From Gottfriedia sp002574545 (GTDB lineage: Bacteria; Bacillota; Bacilli; Bacillales; Bacillaceae_G), in the NCBI GenBank assembly GCA_052180195.1, contig CP197469.1: a DNA stretch of 64,000 nucleotides. The stretch is one strand, 5' to 3'. A program made the translations under genes and the position numbers. Under the pieces are notes generated by a model that worked only from the letters and a program-made list of their open reading frames with translations, did not search any database and was not told the origin of the DNA. Within the stretch, counting starts at the first letter, position 1. The number at the start of each line of letters is the position of its first letter. Below, piece after piece: positions 62,442 to 64,000 of this stretch.

Positions 62442-63425
62442 TTACAAAGTCCAATTAATAAGTAATCCAGCATGGGTTAATCCACCACCAAAACCATATA
62501 GTAAAACCTTATCTCCATCTTTAAGTTTACCTTCCTTAACTCCCTTAACTAAAGATAATGGGATCGTGGCTGATGATGTATTTCCGCAATCAACTAAGCT
62601 ATATAATGTTTTATCGATTGGAAACTTACTTCTTTCACAAATCGATTCGATCATTCTTAAGTTAGCACTGTGAGGAACAAACCAATCAACTTCAGTTAAT
62701 GAAGTTGCTCCATTATCTAGAACAGCTTGCATACCTTTTGGCACAGTTGTAACAGCCCATTTGTATACCTCTCGACCATTTTGGACTATATAATTGCTAT
62801 TTGAAATTTCCTCTTCAAACATTTGATTCGATAAATGCGAACAGTATAAATGCTTCCCTTTTTCTCCTTCTGATCCTAAATGAGAAGAAATGAAACTAGG
62901 TTGTATTTCATCGTACTCTACTAAAGCTGCTCCGGCTCCATCACCAAATAAAATACATGTTGTTCGATCTTCGAAATCTGTAATTTTAGATAATGTTTCT
63001 GCACCTACAACTAAAATTTTTCGATTTAAACCTGCTGTTATTAATCCATTTGCTATATACAAACCATAAGTAAATCCAGCACAAGCAGCGTTTAAATCAA
63101 TTGCCCCCGCATTTTTTATCCCTAACTTTGCTTGAACGATTGAAGCGACACTTGGGGTTTTAAAATCAGGTGTTAAAGTACAAACGATAATCATATCAAC
63201 ATCTTCAACATTCTTGTTGTATTTATCCATCAAATCCTTTATTGCCTTAAAGCTTAGGTCACTTGTATATTCATTTGTATTTGCAATTCGTCTCTCTTTT
63301 ATGCCAGTTCGCTTTACAATCCATTCATCATTTGTTTCAACTATTTTTTCTAAATCCTTATTTGTTAATACTTTTTCTGGTACATATGAACCTATTGCAG
63401 TGATACGTGCTTTCGAATTTTGCAT
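62442..63425 (-). CDS. fabH: Beta-ketoacyl-ACP synthase III
   Basis: A 327-residue KAS III. The triad is visible: C115 in NAACAGFTYG, H252 in VPHSANLRMIE, N282 in DCGNTSSAT. It condenses acyl-CoA with malonyl-ACP to start fatty-acid synthesis; branched primers are usual in Bacillus. It stands alone, away from fabF, which is like the second copy (FabHB/YhfB) of B. subtilis. The ATG at 63425 follows TGAGGTG; the earlier ATG is inferior. Confidence 0.92.
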   Translation of the reverse strand: MQNSKARITAIGSYVPEKVLTNKDLEKIVETNDEWIVKRTGIKERRIANTNEYTSDLSFKAIKDLMDKYNKNVEDVDMIIVCTLTPDFKTPSVASIVQAKLGIKNAGAIDLNAACAGFTYGLYIANGLITAGLNRKILVVGAETLSKITDFEDRTTCILFGDGAGAALVEYDEIQPSFISSHLGSEGEKGKHLYCSHLSNQMFEEEISNSNYIVQNGREVYKWAVTTVPKGMQAVLDNGATSLTEVDWFVPHSANLRMIESICERSKFPIDKTLYSLVDCGNTSSATIPLSLVKGVKEGKLKDGDKVLLYGFGGGLTHAGLLINWTL

Positions 63426-63551
63426 TATGGTCACCTCAGTCATATTTTTTTATTTCTTCCCAATATTATAACACCAGATATTAATACTAGGTACTAATTT
63501 TATTTTAAAATTTTTTTGTTTAATTTATTTAAATTTGGGCGTGTGAATAAA

Positions 63552-63576
63552 GAAAAAGTTGCTACGACAGCAACTA
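63552..63576 (-). terminator. Terminator of the last GNAT gene
   Basis: AGTTGCT / AGCAACT stem then TTTTTCTTT on the minus strand. Confidence 0.7.
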
Positions 63577-63590
63577 TACTTTCAAATAGA

Positions 63591-64000
63591 TTACAATTCT
63601 AACGTCATAAAAACACTATTAGGATCGTCTTTATAATCAGCAAAAGGCTTACAATACTTAAAACCAAAAAGCTCATATAGTTTTTTTGCTGGATTAAATG
63701 CTTCCATCGAACCAGTTTCTAAACTGATTCTCTTATACCCTCTGCTTTTCGCTTCTTCGATTATGTGTTGGAGCATGCGTCTTGCCACACCTTTTCTTAA
63801 ATGAGCTGAAGAAGTTCTCATCGATTTTACTTCTCCATGTATAGAGTCAAGTTCTTTTAGAGCCCCACATCCAACTAATTCACTTTGTTCCCATACACTC
63901 CAAAACGTAATTTCCGGTTTCTTTAATCCTTCAAGATTTAGCGCATGGATGCTTTCAAGTGGGGAATTCTGTGCCATCCCTTGTAGATGTTCACTAATTA
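63591..64000 (-). CDS. GNAT family N-acetyltransferase, 5' end outside window
   Basis: The frame is open to the window edge: upstream of an internal Met it reads ISEHLQGMAQNSPLESIHAL, a normal GNAT N-terminal continuation (SPPESVHALDL-type), so the start lies beyond 64000. The acetyl-CoA loop is SSAHLRKGVARRMLQHIIEE, and the C-terminus is KLYELFGFKYCKPFADYKDD, as in the YsnE/PhnO-like group. Substrate unknown. Confidence 0.9.
   Translation of the reverse strand, partial: ISEHLQGMAQNSPLESIHALNLEGLKKPEITFWSVWEQSELVGCGALKELDSIHGEVKSMRTSSAHLRKGVARRMLQHIIEEAKSRGYKRISLETGSMEAFNPAKKLYELFGFKYCKPFADYKDDPNSVFMTLEL

Overview
The window is an AT-rich piece of a chromosome from a spore-forming Bacillaceae bacterium. 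The evidence is an alpha/beta-type small acid-soluble spore protein, a GerW/YtfJ spore protein, RefZ, EzrA, and a backbone gene order close to the Bacillus subtilis ytfJ-to-ytxG region: ytfJ, ytfI, ytcJ-like, ytcI-like, sspA, thiI, nifZ, ezrA, refZ, ytsP, rpsD, tyrS, acsA/acuABC, ccpA, aroA, ytxJ, ytxG. I cannot fix the genus from the sequence alone.

Layout. 1-12.6 kb is conserved housekeeping and sporulation backbone. 12.7-16.0 kb holds two small proteins of unknown function, a YdcF-like membrane protein and a GNAT-NhaC pair behind a tyrosine T-box. 16.3-26.3 kb has tyrS (with its own tyrosine T-box), a LemA/TPM pair, divergent acsA and acuABC, ccpA and aroA. 26.4-41.1 kb is an accessory block between aroA and ytxJ. 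It contains an alpha/beta hydrolase, an acetamidase/formamidase, a rhodanese and a galactoside-use locus (ABC importer without its own ATPase, GH43, LacI regulator, GH2, galK-galE-galT-galM). 41.3-43.5 kb returns to ytxJ-ytxG and then an M29 aminopeptidase. 43.6-64 kb is mixed accessory content: a dicarboxylate/amino-acid symporter, a second NhaC, PhzF, pentapeptide, DUF2935, DoxX and arylamine N-acetyltransferase proteins, several GNATs, an AraC regulator, an amino-acid permease behind two tandem phenylalanine T-boxes, an MFS/ArsR pair, a secreted nucleosidase behind a guanine-class riboswitch, a 52-bp tandem repeat array, and fabH.

How the genes work together. The galactoside locus seems to be two transcription units (importer-GH43-LacI, and GH2-galKETM). 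Their promoters share the same AT-rich block just upstream of a TTGACT -35 box, and each has a catabolite (cre-like) site just after the -10 box. Oligosaccharide uptake and cleavage would feed the Leloir pathway, with CcpA, encoded nearby, repressing both units. Four T-box leaders link aromatic amino-acid supply to TyrRS, a probable tyrosine transporter and a probable phenylalanine permease; aroA (DAHP synthase/chorismate mutase) lies in the same window. acsA/acuABC form the usual acetyl-CoA synthetase plus acetylation-control module.

The most noteworthy signals are the tandem Phe T-boxes, the second Tyr T-box on GNAT-nhaC, the guanine riboswitch ahead of an exported nucleosidase with a visible antiterminator, the matched promoters of the galactoside locus, and the hairpin-bearing 52-bp repeat array. 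I found no CRISPR array, tRNA, rRNA, insertion sequence or prophage.
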